Origin: an uncultured Acidobacteriota bacterium | GTDB taxonomy: Bacteria; Acidobacteriota; Terriglobia; Bryobacterales; Bryobacteraceae | Reading direction: 5' to 3' | Length of the DNA: 64,000 bases | Assembly (NCBI GenBank): GCA_902826605.1 | Contig: CADEFM010000011.1 | Span: forward strand, 62,001 to 126,000 | Shown here: positions 24,504-34,248 of the stretch, piece by piece | Position numbering within the stretch: position 1 is the stretch's first letter | How the letters are laid out: every line of letters starts with the position of its first letter | Notes under the pieces: generated by a model | What the model saw: the letters and a program-made list of their open reading frames with translations, nothing else | The model's database searches: none | What the model was told of the DNA's origin: nothing | Program-made: the position numbers and the translations under genes

Positions 24504-26111
24504 ATGTGGCTCGGCGCCGCCGCGCTTCTTGTGCCGGTGGCGGGCGGAGCCCAGGACGCTGCGCCGCGCCTTGCGGGCAACGCTAAGGTTAGCGCCGTGC
24601 GCTTCTGGTCGCTGGGCGACGTCACTCGCATTGCGGTGGAGGTTTCCTCCGATTTTACTTTCAAGTACAGCCGCCTGTCCAATCCGGAGCGCCTTGCGTT
24701 TGATATACAAGGCGCCTCTCCGGCGATGGTGACCCGAGGGGTGCATACCATCCGCGTCGGCGATGGGCTTCTGGATCAGATCCGCGTTGCGGAGAAAGAA
24801 CCCGGAATCACGCGCATCGTATTGGACCTGCCGCATCCGGCGGAGATGACGCGATCGCAGCTCACGAATCCCAGCCGCCTGGTGATCGAGCTTCGTTCGA
24901 ACAGCAAAGACGCGCCGCCCCTGTCGGGTGCACCGCTCTTAAGCGCTCTGCCTCCCATGAAACCCGCGCCGGTGGCGGCGGCTCCCGAACGTACACTGGG
25001 AATATACGAAATCGACTCCGAGGTTCGGCGCAAACCGACGCGGACATTCGTTCCGCCGGCGACTGAGCCCAAGCCTCCAGTTAGACTCGCCTCGATTTTA
25101 GGTCCGGCGATCAAACTCTCCTCGGCCAAGCTCAATGTAGCTGGAACGGAAGTGCTGCCCGCGCCTGATGCGGTTCCGGCATTGCCGCCTCCTGCGCCAG
25201 CCGTTCCCCTCGCGCGACCTCTTGCAACGCCGCTGCCTGTCGCACCGCCGCCAGTGGCGATGGCCCCTCTCTTGCGCACCGTGGCTACGTCCACCCGCAC
25301 CTCGGAAGTCCTTGAACCACAAGCTGCAAAGCGCAGCGCCATCAGCGGCGACCGTTCATTAACCCGCGCTTTGGGCCTCAAGCTAGGCCGCGTTGTGCTT
25401 GACCCTGGACACGGCGGTCACGATCAGGGCACGCACGGGCCATCCGGCTATCTGGAGAAGGACTTGTCGCTCGACGTTGCACTGCGGCTGGGCGAGTTGA
25501 TTCACGAACAGTTGGGAAGTGAAGTGGTGTACACGCGCACCGCGGATACCTTCGTCGGACTGGAAGAACGGACGCGCATCGCCAATGAGCACAGAGCCGA
25601 TTTGTTTCTTTCTATTCACGCGAATTCCTCCGCTTACCGCGCTGCGGCGGGCACTGAGACTTATGTGCTGAACTTCACCACATCTAAGACGGCGATGGAC
25701 TTGGCCTCGCGGGAAAACGCCAGCTCCCAGCGTTCCATTTTCGATTTGCAGGAATTGGTGCAACAAATCACGCTCAAGGACAAAGTGGATGAATCGCGTG
25801 AATTCGCGGTGCGCTTGCAGACGTCGCTGGCCACGCTCTCCGGCCGTTCGAACGAACGGGCGAAGGACCGGGGTGTGAAGCGCGCGCCGTTCGTGGTTCT
25901 GATTGGTGCAACCATGCCCAGCGTGCTCGCTGAGATCGGCTTCCTGAGCAACACCACCGACGAGAAATTGTTACGCTCGCCGGAACATCGCCAGAAAATC
26001 GCTGAGGCCTTGTACAAAGGCATTTCTTCTTATGCGGCCACGCTGAGCCATTTCCAGGTCGCTGGGAAACCGGCAACGGATGAAACGGCGCGGGGCATCG
26101 CACGCCGGTAG
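24504..26111 (+). CDS. N-acetylmuramoyl-L-alanine amidase with AMIN domain (AmiC-like)
   Basis: This 535-residue secreted amidase cuts the amide bond between muramic acid and the stem peptide. Domains in order are a signal peptide (about 1-20), an AMIN targeting domain (about 27-130), a long Pro/Ala-rich linker (about 130-285) and an Amidase_3 domain (about 294-520). Zinc ligands are visible in DPGHGGHDQG (residue 300 on), in SGYLEKDLS and in LFLSIHANSS. The catalytic Glu lies near residue 476 in VLAEIGFLSN. The start is ATG 24504 at the signal peptide. It probably shares a transcript with the lytic transglycosylase and acts in daughter-cell separation. Confidence 0.9.
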   Translation: MWLGAAALLVPVAGGAQDAAPRLAGNAKVSAVRFWSLGDVTRIAVEVSSDFTFKYSRLSNPERLAFDIQGASPAMVTRGVHTIRVGDGLLDQIRVAEKEPGITRIVLDLPHPAEMTRSQLTNPSRLVIELRSNSKDAPPLSGAPLLSALPPMKPAPVAAAPERTLGIYEIDSEVRRKPTRTFVPPATEPKPPVRLASILGPAIKLSSAKLNVAGTEVLPAPDAVPALPPPAPAVPLARPLATPLPVAPPPVAMAPLLRTVATSTRTSEVLEPQAAKRSAISGDRSLTRALGLKLGRVVLDPGHGGHDQGTHGPSGYLEKDLSLDVALRLGELIHEQLGSEVVYTRTADTFVGLEERTRIANEHRADLFLSIHANSSAYRAAAGTETYVLNFTTSKTAMDLASRENASSQRSIFDLQELVQQITLKDKVDESREFAVRLQTSLATLSGRSNERAKDRGVKRAPFVVLIGATMPSVLAEIGFLSNTTDEKLLRSPEHRQKIAEALYKGISSYAATLSHFQVAGKPATDETARGIARR

Positions 26112-26152
26112 ACAATATCGCCTTATCATCTGTTGCTTTACAATGGCTACCA

Positions 26153-26893
26153 GTGAGACTCGCTGCACTGCTCTCTGTTTTCGCTGTCGCGCTCGCCGCG
26201 CAAGCTCCAGTGAGGCTAGCCTTTGAGTGCGCCGCTGAAGAAATCGAAGCATTTGGCCTCACCTGCGGGAGCGAAGAACCCTGCGCCGTATACCTGGAAT
26301 TGGCATCGGCCGACGCATCTGGCAATCGGATTCTGCTGGCAGGTAACCTGCACACGGCGAATCGAACCCTGTTCAGCGTATTGCTTGCGAGCGATGACAG
26401 TGGCCTGACGTGGACGGAACCACACGCGAGGATCCGTTCCTCGGCGTTGGAACAGATTTCTTTTCTTGATCTACAGACGGGCTGGATTAGCGGCGAAGTG
26501 GTGGACCCGCTCGCACGCGATGCGTTTTTCCTGTTGACCACCGACGGCGGGAAAACATGGCGGAGGAGGCCGGTGCTGGACGACACCAAGGCAGGGACCA
26601 TCTCGCAGTTTCATTTCACCTCGCGGAACACGGGGCAGTTGGTGCTGGATACTTCCCAGGGCCGGACAAAACGCTCCGAATTGTACGAAACCAATACGGG
26701 CGGTGAAAGCTGGGAGATCAAACAAACCAGCAATACTTTGTTGAGGCTGACCGCTCGTCCGGCCATGCAACTGCTCGGCTGGCGTGTGCGCACGGATGCC
26801 GCCAGTGGAACGCATGGCCTGGAGCGCGGCGGCGGACGCGACTGGGAGCGCGTAGCGAGCTTCGCCGTTCATGTCACGGATTGTAGACCGTGA
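26153..26893 (+). CDS. Secreted BNR/Ycf48-like beta-propeller protein
   Basis: This 246-residue protein has a signal peptide (RLAALLSVFAVALAAQA) and several BNR/Asp-box repeats: SDDSGLTWTE, TTDGGKTWRR and NTGGESWEIK. Asp boxes are typical of sialidase/sortilin-like and Ycf48-like propellers. A BNR count of about three in 246 residues suggests an incomplete or small propeller. The start is GTG 26153, at the signal peptide. The end overlaps the HyuB gene by 4 bp (GTGA). No catalytic residues can be assigned, so its role is unknown. Confidence 0.7.
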   Translation: MRLAALLSVFAVALAAQAPVRLAFECAAEEIEAFGLTCGSEEPCAVYLELASADASGNRILLAGNLHTANRTLFSVLLASDDSGLTWTEPHARIRSSALEQISFLDLQTGWISGEVVDPLARDAFFLLTTDGGKTWRRRPVLDDTKAGTISQFHFTSRNTGQLVLDTSQGRTKRSELYETNTGGESWEIKQTSNTLLRLTARPAMQLLGWRVRTDAASGTHGLERGGGRDWERVASFAVHVTDCRP

Positions 26894-28461
26894 ACTCCAA
26901 CACCCCGGCGAGAGCGATCGAACTGGAGTTATTCCGCCACCTGCTCGCGTCCATTGCCGCGGAAATGGGCATTGTGCTGCGCAAGACCTCCTATTCGCCG
27001 AATATCAAGGAGCGCCGCGACTATTCCTGCGCGGTGTACGACGCGGGTGGCGAAACGGTAGCCATGGGCGATCATATGCCCGTACATTTGGGTGCCATGC
27101 CGCTCTCGGTGCGCGCTGTCCGGGATGCTTTTGACCTGCAACCTGGCGACGTGGCGTTAGTCAATGACCCTTTTCGTGGCGGCACCCATCTGCCAGACAT
27201 AACCGCCGTTGCGCCGGTATTCACTTCGCGGTCGAAGAATCCGGCGTTTTATCTGGCCAATCGCGCGCATCACGCGGATGTAGGCGGCATGAGTCCGGGC
27301 TCCATGCCGCTCGCTCGCGAGATCTATCAGGAAGGATTGCGCATACCGCCGATTCTGATTCAGCACGCGGGCAAACTGGACCGGGCACTGCTGGATCTAA
27401 TACTGGCCAACGTCCGCACGCCTGTCGAGCGGGAGGGTGATTTGATGGCCCAGCTCATGTCCATCCAGCGGGGCGAACTGCGTTTGCGTGAGCTGGTTCA
27501 GAAATATGGTGAGACTCGCGTTCATCACAACATGCGCGGTCTGCAGAATTACAGCGAACGAATGCTGCGCGCAGCCTTGCGCAATCTTCCGCGCGGCACG
27601 TACCAATTCGAAGACGTGATCGAGAATGAAAACGCGATAGAGAAGCCGCACCGCCTGCAAGTAGTGGCAACTCTGGCAGGGGATTCAGCGATTGTCGATT
27701 TTACGGGATCCGCGCCGCAAGTCCTGGGGTCGGTGAATGCGAATTTGGCGGTCACTACTGCGGCGGTGATGTACGTGTTCCGTAGTCTGGTGACGGAGGA
27801 TATCCCGTTTACATCTGGCATCCTGCGGCCCATCCGCATCATCGCGCCGGAGGGGAGCATCGTGAATGCGCTTGCGCCGGCGGCGATGGCGGCGGGGAAT
27901 GTGGAAACCTCGCAGCGCATTACCGACGTAGTGTTGGGCGCACTCGCCAAAGCCGCGCCCGAACGCATTCCGGCGGCGAGTTCGGGAACCATGAACAATC
28001 TGAGCTTCGGAGGCCACAGACAGCAAGGCGGTGCTTTCGCCTATTACGAAACCATTGCGGGCGGCATGGGCGCTTCGGCACGCAATGCGGGCCACAGCGG
28101 CAGGCACACGCATATGACCAACAGTTGGAATACACCAGTGGAAGCATTCGAACATCAGTTCCCTCTGCGGATTGAAAGCTACCGCATCCGCACGGGATCG
28201 GGCGGGCGAGGATTGCATAGAGGAGGTGACGGAATCGTGCGCGAGTTTCGTTTCCTGGCGCCCGCCGAAGTGACGATCCTTTCGGACCGCCGCGAACGCG
28301 GACCCTACGGACTCCAGGGTGGTGGGGCGGGGCAGCCGGGCCGAAACACGCTTTTGCGCGGCGGCAAAAGAATAACGCTGGCCGCGAAAACGCGTTTCGA
28401 AGTGCTCCATGGCGACGTGCTCAGAATTGAAACGCCTGGCGGTGGGGGATGGGGCGCTTAG
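26890..28461 (+). CDS. Hydantoinase B/oxoprolinase family protein (HyuB-like)
   Basis: This 523-residue protein matches the HyuB (oxoprolinase beta) family throughout: [57 protein letters not shown] and TRMTNSW-like [16 protein letters not shown]. HyuB normally works with HyuA to hydrolyse hydantoins, 5-oxoproline or similar cyclic amides with ATP. No HyuA is adjacent, so its partner is elsewhere or it acts alone. The GTG at 26890 overlaps the preceding stop. It meets the amidohydrolase gene head-on, with 1 bp between stops. Confidence 0.88.
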   Translation: MNSNTPARAIELELFRHLLASIAAEMGIVLRKTSYSPNIKERRDYSCAVYDAGGETVAMGDHMPVHLGAMPLSVRAVRDAFDLQPGDVALVNDPFRGGTHLPDITAVAPVFTSRSKNPAFYLANRAHHADVGGMSPGSMPLAREIYQEGLRIPPILIQHAGKLDRALLDLILANVRTPVEREGDLMAQLMSIQRGELRLRELVQKYGETRVHHNMRGLQNYSERMLRAALRNLPRGTYQFEDVIENENAIEKPHRLQVVATLAGDSAIVDFTGSAPQVLGSVNANLAVTTAAVMYVFRSLVTEDIPFTSGILRPIRIIAPEGSIVNALAPAAMAAGNVETSQRITDVVLGALAKAAPERIPAASSGTMNNLSFGGHRQQGGAFAYYETIAGGMGASARNAGHSGRHTHMTNSWNTPVEAFEHQFPLRIESYRIRTGSGGRGLHRGGDGIVREFRFLAPAEVTILSDRRERGPYGLQGGGAGQPGRNTLLRGGKRITLAAKTRFEVLHGDVLRIETPGGGGWGA

Positions 28462-28462
28462 A

Positions 28463-29854
28463 CTACTGCATGCCCAGGGACTTCTTGATCTTCTCCTGAT
28501 ATTCCACGGCCTTCGCCAAAATGGGTTGTGCGTCCAGCGTTAACATCCTTCGATCCCGCACGATGGAGCGGCCATTGACCATCACATCCGCCACGTCGGA
28601 GCCCTTCAGCGCGTATACCAGTTGCGAATACACGTTATACATCGGGACTGCGTGCGGGGCCGCAATGCTGACAAAAATCATATCGGCGCGCTTGTTCTTT
28701 TCAAGCGAACCGATCAATTTTTCCATACCCAGCGCCTTTGCTCCTCCGATGGTGGCCATTTCGAACACGCGCGCTGCGGGCAGCGCTTGCGGGTCACTGT
28801 AAGAAACCTTTTGGAGAAATGCCGAGAGCGTCATCTCTTCGAACATATTCACATCGTTATTCGAACCGGCTACTCCGTCCGTTCCCAAACCCATCGGAAT
28901 TCCCAAGTTCAGAATATTAACCACGGACGCGACGCCGCTCGCCAGCTTCATGTTGCTGGATGGGTTATGCGCCAAGCCCGAGCGGCGCATTTTGAGGATG
29001 CGCAAATCGGCGTCCGTGAGCCAGACACCGTGCGCGGCCAGCGTCCATCCATTCAGAACGCCTAACGACTCCAACAGCGCCGTAGGCGTCATCTTACGGT
29101 CCCGCAGCAGATCTTCATTCTCTTTTTTTGTTTCCGAAAGATGAATGAGGAGCGGCTTGCCATGCTGGTTCGCCAGCGCGCGTGAGGCTTTCAGCATGTC
29201 ATCCTTCACGGTGTAGACGGCGTGCGGCGCAACCGCCGGCACAACCAAAGGATCATTCGCGTAGGTCTTCAGAAACTGATCGATGAATGCGAGCGATGCC
29301 TGCGGGGTTTTGTAATCGGGTGCGGGAAAGCTGATCACGGTTTCCCCCAGCACGCCGCGCATGCCCGCCTGCTTGGTGACTTCCGCGACGGTGTCCTCGA
29401 AGTAATACATGTCCGTGAATGTGGTAGTTCCGGAAAGTGCCATTTCGAGCAGCGCCAGACGTGTTCCCCAGCGGACGAACTCGCGGTTCACATTCTTCGC
29501 TTCGGCGGGGAACATGACCTTTTCGAGCCAATCCTGCAATTTCATGTCGTCGGCCACTCCGCGAAACAACGACATGGCCGCGTGTGTGTGCGTGTTGATC
29601 AGTCCCGGCGTGAGGATGGCATTTGGGCGATCCAGCCGCGACGCGGCCCGGTAGGCCCGGTCGATCTCGGTGCGTGAGCCCACATCGACGATATGATCGC
29701 CGCTGACCGCCACCGCGCCGTTTTCAATCACGCGGCGCTGCGCGTCCATGGTCACTACATAGCGAGCGCTCCAGATAGAGTCGACTCGAGTTTGCGCCAT
29801 GCATGCCGCGCCGCCGGCGAACAGGAAGAGCGTCAGTTTAGTGAAACGAAGCAC
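28463..29854 (-). CDS. Exported amidohydrolase of the SAH/MTA deaminase type
   Basis: This 463-residue metal-dependent hydrolase resembles 5-methylthioadenosine/S-adenosylhomocysteine deaminases and related TrzN/AtzB enzymes. Metal ligands are seen in NTHTHAAMSLFRG, APHAVYT, IHLSETKKE and LGTDGVAGSNNDVNM. Most family members are cytosolic, but this one begins with a signal peptide (RFTKLTLFLFAGGAACMAQ), so it appears periplasmic or lipid-anchored. The C-terminal small beta-domain (KNKRADMIFV, DVMVNGRSIV) is present. It follows cdd, overlapping its end by 17 bp, so both may serve salvage of extracellular nucleosides. The substrate is unproven. Confidence 0.84.
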   Translation of the reverse strand: MLRFTKLTLFLFAGGAACMAQTRVDSIWSARYVVTMDAQRRVIENGAVAVSGDHIVDVGSRTEIDRAYRAASRLDRPNAILTPGLINTHTHAAMSLFRGVADDMKLQDWLEKVMFPAEAKNVNREFVRWGTRLALLEMALSGTTTFTDMYYFEDTVAEVTKQAGMRGVLGETVISFPAPDYKTPQASLAFIDQFLKTYANDPLVVPAVAPHAVYTVKDDMLKASRALANQHGKPLLIHLSETKKENEDLLRDRKMTPTALLESLGVLNGWTLAAHGVWLTDADLRILKMRRSGLAHNPSSNMKLASGVASVVNILNLGIPMGLGTDGVAGSNNDVNMFEEMTLSAFLQKVSYSDPQALPAARVFEMATIGGAKALGMEKLIGSLEKNKRADMIFVSIAAPHAVPMYNVYSQLVYALKGSDVADVMVNGRSIVRDRRMLTLDAQPILAKAVEYQEKIKKSLGMQ

Positions 29855-30233
29855 GGAAGGCCCTCGGCAACAAGTCTTTCAACTGCACGGATTCGGTTTT
29901 CCCGGATGGATTTACCATCACGATTTCCAGATCCTCGCAGAATTCCGCCAGCACTTGGCGGCATGCCCCGCAAGGGGGGGTAAGCGGGTCGGTTTCAGCG
30001 GCAACCACTAGGCGTGTGAACCTGCGTGCCCCTTCCGACACAGCTTTGAAAACAGCCGCGCGCTCGGCACAGACAGTAAGGCCGTAACTCGCGTTCTCCA
30101 CGTTGCAGCCCGTGTGAACGCGGCCTTCCGAATCCTCAATCGCCGCGCCTACCGCAAATTTGGAGAACGGTACGTAGGCGTTCCGTCTGGCGTTGAGAGC
30201 GGACTGTACAAGGTGGTTGCGGACCTCCGCCAT
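29838..30233 (-). CDS. cdd: Cytidine deaminase
   Basis: This 131-residue enzyme deaminates cytidine and deoxycytidine to uridine forms in pyrimidine salvage. The zinc site is complete: Cys55 with the catalytic Glu57 in TVCAERAA, and Cys88 and Cys91 in PPCGACRQ. CNVENASYG is the substrate-binding strand. The length matches the small tetrameric type. It lies upstream of the exported amidohydrolase and overlaps it slightly, suggesting co-expression in nucleoside scavenging. Confidence 0.94.
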   Translation of the reverse strand: MAEVRNHLVQSALNARRNAYVPFSKFAVGAAIEDSEGRVHTGCNVENASYGLTVCAERAAVFKAVSEGARRFTRLVVAAETDPLTPPCGACRQVLAEFCEDLEIVMVNPSGKTESVQLKDLLPRAFRASFH

Positions 30234-30262
30234 GGATGCCTTTGTTATAGCAGAGTAGGCGG

Positions 30263-32041
30263 TTAGTGCAAGCTCGCTTCTAGTCGTTTGTATGTAGAGG
30301 GCGTTACCAGGTGAAAGTGGATCTCGAGCGCCGTAAACCGCCGCAAGGCTTCATTCATGGCGGGCGAGGGCGCATTTGGGCTCGCGACGTATAGCCCTCC
30401 TTCGGCGATGCGAAAGGGCAGGCAATGCCATTTTGACGTCACTCGCGATGGCAGCGCGCGCACGGCGCGTGGTGACACATCCGAGGGCTGCAGGTGCACG
30501 GTGGGAAGTCCTTGTTGCAAGCTCAGTGCTTCATAAAGCCTGTCTTCCGTGAGCAGGCCGCGATGCACCAATCGCTCACCTAATCGCAGACTTTTGGGAT
30601 TGGAGACAGCCAGGGTCTCCCGCAACGCCGCCGCATTCACGTAGCCCGCACCAACGAGGATTTCGCCCAGCCGACGCCGATGCGTGAGAAGAGCGGCGCG
30701 CGAAGGATAGGCATGTTCCGTCTTCAGCCACCGCAGAGGTTGGCCTTGCATCGTCGCGGCGCTATAGCGAACAAGAGCGCAGACCGTCGCGGCGGCGTTC
30801 AGAGCGTTAGCGAAAAACGCCCGCACCGGAACACCGCAGGCAAATATCCATCCATACACGCGCGCGGTAAACGCCATCCGCACGGCGATACGGAATGCCT
30901 GAAGCGTCAAGGTTGCGACTGCCAGCCGCGTGTCGAATGCTCCGGCACGCGTCCACAAAGCGGTGGCCACGCCATAAAAGAACATTGCATTTGCCAGCAC
31001 ACCCAGCGGACTGCCGATCAATCCCTTGCGATCTCGCCACAACCAGTAAACGTCACCGGGTGTTCCACGCCATCCGAAGCGTTCCCACCCTTGCAAAGAA
31101 ATTCCCATCACCCAGCGCGTTCGTTGGCGCAGGGCGGTTCGCCAGGATTTCGGGAAAAATTCGCGGGTTGCCAAAAAGCCACCCTCCGCGGCGCTCAGCC
31201 GCGTCAACGGAAGAAACATTTGTGAACATCCCAAGCGGTGCAAACGCAGACCGCACTCGTAATCTTCGGTGAGAGCTACCGGCTCGAACACACGATTCGA
31301 ATTGGCCGCCGCCAGCTTTTCCAAAGCCTCTCTACGATACCCGGTACCCACCCCTGCGCCGGGAAGAAAGCAGCCATACTCACTGCGGACAACCATATCG
31401 CGAGAATGGCATTCCGCGAATTCATCGCAGTAGACGCCATGAATCAGCGCGCCCAGCGGCGTGGCCAGAGCCAGGACCGGAATTTGGATGAAGTCATATT
31501 TCGCGGCATGGTAATTGATCCAGCGCAAGGCTTCAGGGTGAATCAAGTCCTCCGCATCATGTGTTACTACGATGTCGAAGAACTCTCCGCTCTTTTCTTC
31601 ATACAACGCCAGATTCTGATAAATCCAATTGAGGCAATCCGCCTTCGATGTGGGTCCCTCATGCGGACACAAGGCCAGATGCACGTTGGGGTAGCGCTCC
31701 GCGGCACGTTCAATGGCATTCCGGGTCGGCGCGTCATTTGGATAAGCGCCCACAAAAAAATGGTAATCCGGGTACCGGATGGCTCCGATGTTATGGGCAA
31801 GCATCTTTTCAATCACGGCATGCTCGTGCCACAGCGGGACGAAAATCGCGATCGAGCGCGGTGGAACTCCCGCAGGCCGCTCTAGGGCGGTTGGCTCACG
31901 GCGGAACGTGGCCCATGCCCAGGCAAGGTCCACAGCCAAATCGTCGAGGCCACTCAACAAGAAAATGACGGCCATGGGCGCGAGCAGCCACAAGACCGCA
32001 TGATCCACACCTGCGAGCCATGTTGGAATGTGAGAGATCAC
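30263..32041 (-). CDS. NfrB-like membrane glycosyltransferase with C-terminal MshEN domain
   Basis: This 592-residue protein has an N-terminal hydrophobic segment and a family 2 glycosyltransferase domain (about 45-330) with VTHDAEDLIHPEAL and the Q-x-x-R-W motif in LRQRTRWVMG. Membrane helices follow (about 340-430), then a C-terminal T2SSE-N/MshEN-like region (about 455-590: RRLGEILVGAGYV, LRLGERLVHRGLL). This layout is that of enterobacterial NfrB, which makes a secreted glycan that serves as the phage N4 receptor. MshEN domains often bind cyclic di-GMP, so allosteric control is likely. NfrA is not adjacent. Confidence 0.82.
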   Translation of the reverse strand: MISHIPTWLAGVDHAVLWLLAPMAVIFLLSGLDDLAVDLAWAWATFRREPTALERPAGVPPRSIAIFVPLWHEHAVIEKMLAHNIGAIRYPDYHFFVGAYPNDAPTRNAIERAAERYPNVHLALCPHEGPTSKADCLNWIYQNLALYEEKSGEFFDIVVTHDAEDLIHPEALRWINYHAAKYDFIQIPVLALATPLGALIHGVYCDEFAECHSRDMVVRSEYGCFLPGAGVGTGYRREALEKLAAANSNRVFEPVALTEDYECGLRLHRLGCSQMFLPLTRLSAAEGGFLATREFFPKSWRTALRQRTRWVMGISLQGWERFGWRGTPGDVYWLWRDRKGLIGSPLGVLANAMFFYGVATALWTRAGAFDTRLAVATLTLQAFRIAVRMAFTARVYGWIFACGVPVRAFFANALNAAATVCALVRYSAATMQGQPLRWLKTEHAYPSRAALLTHRRRLGEILVGAGYVNAAALRETLAVSNPKSLRLGERLVHRGLLTEDRLYEALSLQQGLPTVHLQPSDVSPRAVRALPSRVTSKWHCLPFRIAEGGLYVASPNAPSPAMNEALRRFTALEIHFHLVTPSTYKRLEASLH

Positions 32042-32085
32042 CTAGACCATTAGTAGGCCCGGGTGGCAAAAAGTCTCACAAAGAA

Positions 32086-32865
32086 TCACGCCCAATGGTT
32101 CAAAGGTCCTTGCCCCCCGCCCAGACCCGGCGCGGTCTGGATGGCGCGTGTTACGAATTTCTTGGCGCGCTCTACTGCGTCGGCCAGTGCCAGGCCTTTT
32201 GCCAGTCCAGCGGTGATCGCAGCCGAATAGGTGCAGCCGCTGCCGTGCGTGTGCGGCGTATTTACGCGGGCAACAGAAAATTCAGCGAATTCGCCACTTT
32301 GCAGCAGCAGGATATCGAGCGCATCCCCGCCTTGCAGGTGCCCGCCCTTCACCAGCACGTTAGCAGCGCCCATCCCGGCTAGTTCGCTCGCCGCACGGCG
32401 CATGTCTTCCGGGGTGTGGACCGGGAAACCCACTATAGCTTCCGCTTCGTCCAAATTCGGCGTGAGCAAATACGCGCGCGGGATCAGATGGCGGATCAAT
32501 ACTTCCGATGACTCGTCGTCCATCAGCCGAGCGCCGTGCTTGCTGATCATCACTGGATCAATCACTAAGGGGAATGTGAAGCGCGCTGCTGCGTCAGCGA
32601 TGGCTTCGATCACGGCGCGTGAACCAAGCGCTCCAGTCTTGGCGGCGGCCGGCGGGATGTCCGCCAGCACGGCATCGAGTTGCGCCAATACCAAGTCCGG
32701 CGTCAGCGTCTCCACACGATCCACGCCGCGTGTGTTTTGCACGGTGATGAGAGTCACCACTGCTTCGCCGTATACGCCGTAGTGATGGAACGTCTTGAGA
32801 TCCGCTTGCAGTCCGGCTCCGCCGCTGGGATCGGAGCCGGCGATGGTCAAAGCGACTTGAGTCAT
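32086..32865 (-). CDS. thiD: Hydroxymethylpyrimidine/phosphomethylpyrimidine kinase
   Basis: This 259-residue ribokinase-like enzyme phosphorylates HMP twice to HMP-PP, the pyrimidine half of thiamine. Family motifs include AGSDPSGGAGLQADLKTF, VYGEAVVTLITVQNT, VIDPVMISKHGARLM, LLTPNLDEAEAI and the anion-hole region NTPHTHGSGCTYSAAI. It lies between the glycosyltransferase and a secreted protein gene, separated from thiE by about 20 kb, so thiamine genes here are scattered. A THI-box (TPP riboswitch) was not found upstream. Confidence 0.94.
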   Translation of the reverse strand: MTQVALTIAGSDPSGGAGLQADLKTFHHYGVYGEAVVTLITVQNTRGVDRVETLTPDLVLAQLDAVLADIPPAAAKTGALGSRAVIEAIADAAARFTFPLVIDPVMISKHGARLMDDESSEVLIRHLIPRAYLLTPNLDEAEAIVGFPVHTPEDMRRAASELAGMGAANVLVKGGHLQGGDALDILLLQSGEFAEFSVARVNTPHTHGSGCTYSAAITAGLAKGLALADAVERAKKFVTRAIQTAPGLGGGQGPLNHWA

Positions 32866-32877
32866 TCCCTTTCGAGT

Positions 32878-34248
32878 TTAAGGGAAATTCAACCGTGAAA
32901 GCCTCACGTTGCCCGCCGAATTCGCGACGGTAACGTCCACGCTCCGGATGGTTTGCGGGTCGCCGGTCACTGGGAATGTCATGCGCACGAGAAAAGCGCT
33001 GCCTAGAATCTGCCCGCGGAAAAACGATGAAAACGCTGAAGTGAAGTCCGCCGTTATGGCAGCAGCAACGGGGTTGCCGCCCGCGTCATTGAACGTGAAG
33101 TCCATGCGGCCCGCGGAGTACGTGTTATCGAACGCCCAAATGCTGATATCCAAGTCGTTCACGCGCCGGGTGGCACTCGAAGAACTAATGGTCATCGGCG
33201 CGCCGGCGATTGTGATCGACGTGCTGGCAGCTCCGGAAATGCCGAAGGCCGGGGACTCAAGCGTGAAGGTGATTTTGCCGGCGGTGGTACCGGTGGAAAA
33301 AATCACGTTGGCTTGCGTGTTCAGCACCAGGTTGCTCGCACCCTGGGCGACGGAGAAGGGAATCACGCGCTTTCCCGATGCGGTGAACTGAATCGCCGAG
33401 TCATCGCTTACCACGCTGCCCGTGGGCGTAAACGCCATGGTCAAGGCGCCATTGGCGTCCACGGTTGACGGCTGTGCGAATCGCATCGACAACGTATGTT
33501 GCTGGCCGCTCAAAAATGTCGCGGCGTCAAAGGTGAAGATCGGAGCCGGAAGAGGTCCGGAAAATCCGGTGCCACTCAAGTTATACACGCGCGGACCGGC
33601 CGTGAGGGTCCCGTTGAAAGTCCCCATCGTGGCCGCCGTGAAACGGACGGTAAAGGTAATGAATTGGCCGGCGGGAATGCTGGCGGAGGAAGCCTGCGTT
33701 GCGCTGAACGTGGCCCCGCTAACAGTGATAGGCGAAACGATCAGCGCCTGCGTGAACGGATTCTGCAGCGTGAAAGTGCATGTGACCTGCCCGCCCTGCT
33801 GCACGCGTCCGAAGCTGATCAGGCGCTGCGAATCGGGGCCGGTGCAAGGAGCCGCTACGCCCACCGTGGGTCCGGCTACTATCGTAGCCAGCAACAGTAC
33901 GATCTGCGTGTTCACCTGCAGGTTGGCTGTGTATGGGCCCACTGGGCCACCCGTGAAACGCATGGTGAAATCGAGCGCGCTTCCCGGCGCTACGGTAAAC
34001 GGAATGATCGCTGTGTTTACGATGGCAAATCCGATTCCAGACATCGCGAGCTTGGTCACCGTGAGCGCGGAGGCTCCGTTGTTTCGCGCACGGAAGAGGA
34101 CGTCTTTGGTATCGCCCTGCGCGACCTGGCCGAAACCGTAAACCGTCGTCACCGGTGTTTCAGTGGATCCATCGACCACAAACAAAGAAATCTGGGCGTG
34201 CACTGCGAAAGGCGTAAGCGCCGCCGCGAGGATCAGGCGTGCGATCAT
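32878..34248 (-). CDS. Secreted choice-of-anchor D domain protein
   Basis: This 456-residue protein has a signal peptide (RLILAAALTPFAVHAQ). It contains at least two ASH/choice-of-anchor D immunoglobulin-like repeats: VYGFGQVAQGDTKDVLFRAR near residue 38 and LISFGRVQQGGQVTCTFTLQ near 145, each followed by a segment such as PAGQFITFTVRF. The C-terminal half is beta-rich with no recognised motif, and no cell-wall anchor or sorting signal is seen. The ATG overlaps the stop of the upstream gene (ATGA). It is the third gene of a three-gene secreted cassette of unknown function. Confidence 0.72.
   Translation of the reverse strand: MIARLILAAALTPFAVHAQISLFVVDGSTETPVTTVYGFGQVAQGDTKDVLFRARNNGASALTVTKLAMSGIGFAIVNTAIIPFTVAPGSALDFTMRFTGGPVGPYTANLQVNTQIVLLLATIVAGPTVGVAAPCTGPDSQRLISFGRVQQGGQVTCTFTLQNPFTQALIVSPITVSGATFSATQASSASIPAGQFITFTVRFTAATMGTFNGTLTAGPRVYNLSGTGFSGPLPAPIFTFDAATFLSGQQHTLSMRFAQPSTVDANGALTMAFTPTGSVVSDDSAIQFTASGKRVIPFSVAQGASNLVLNTQANVIFSTGTTAGKITFTLESPAFGISGAASTSITIAGAPMTISSSSATRRVNDLDISIWAFDNTYSAGRMDFTFNDAGGNPVAAAITADFTSAFSSFFRGQILGSAFLVRMTFPVTGDPQTIRSVDVTVANSAGNVRLSRLNFP

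Noticed and set aside
32866..32877. TPP riboswitch for thiD
   Set aside because: The space upstream of thiD is too short and lacks the THI-box core, and thiE also has no such element.
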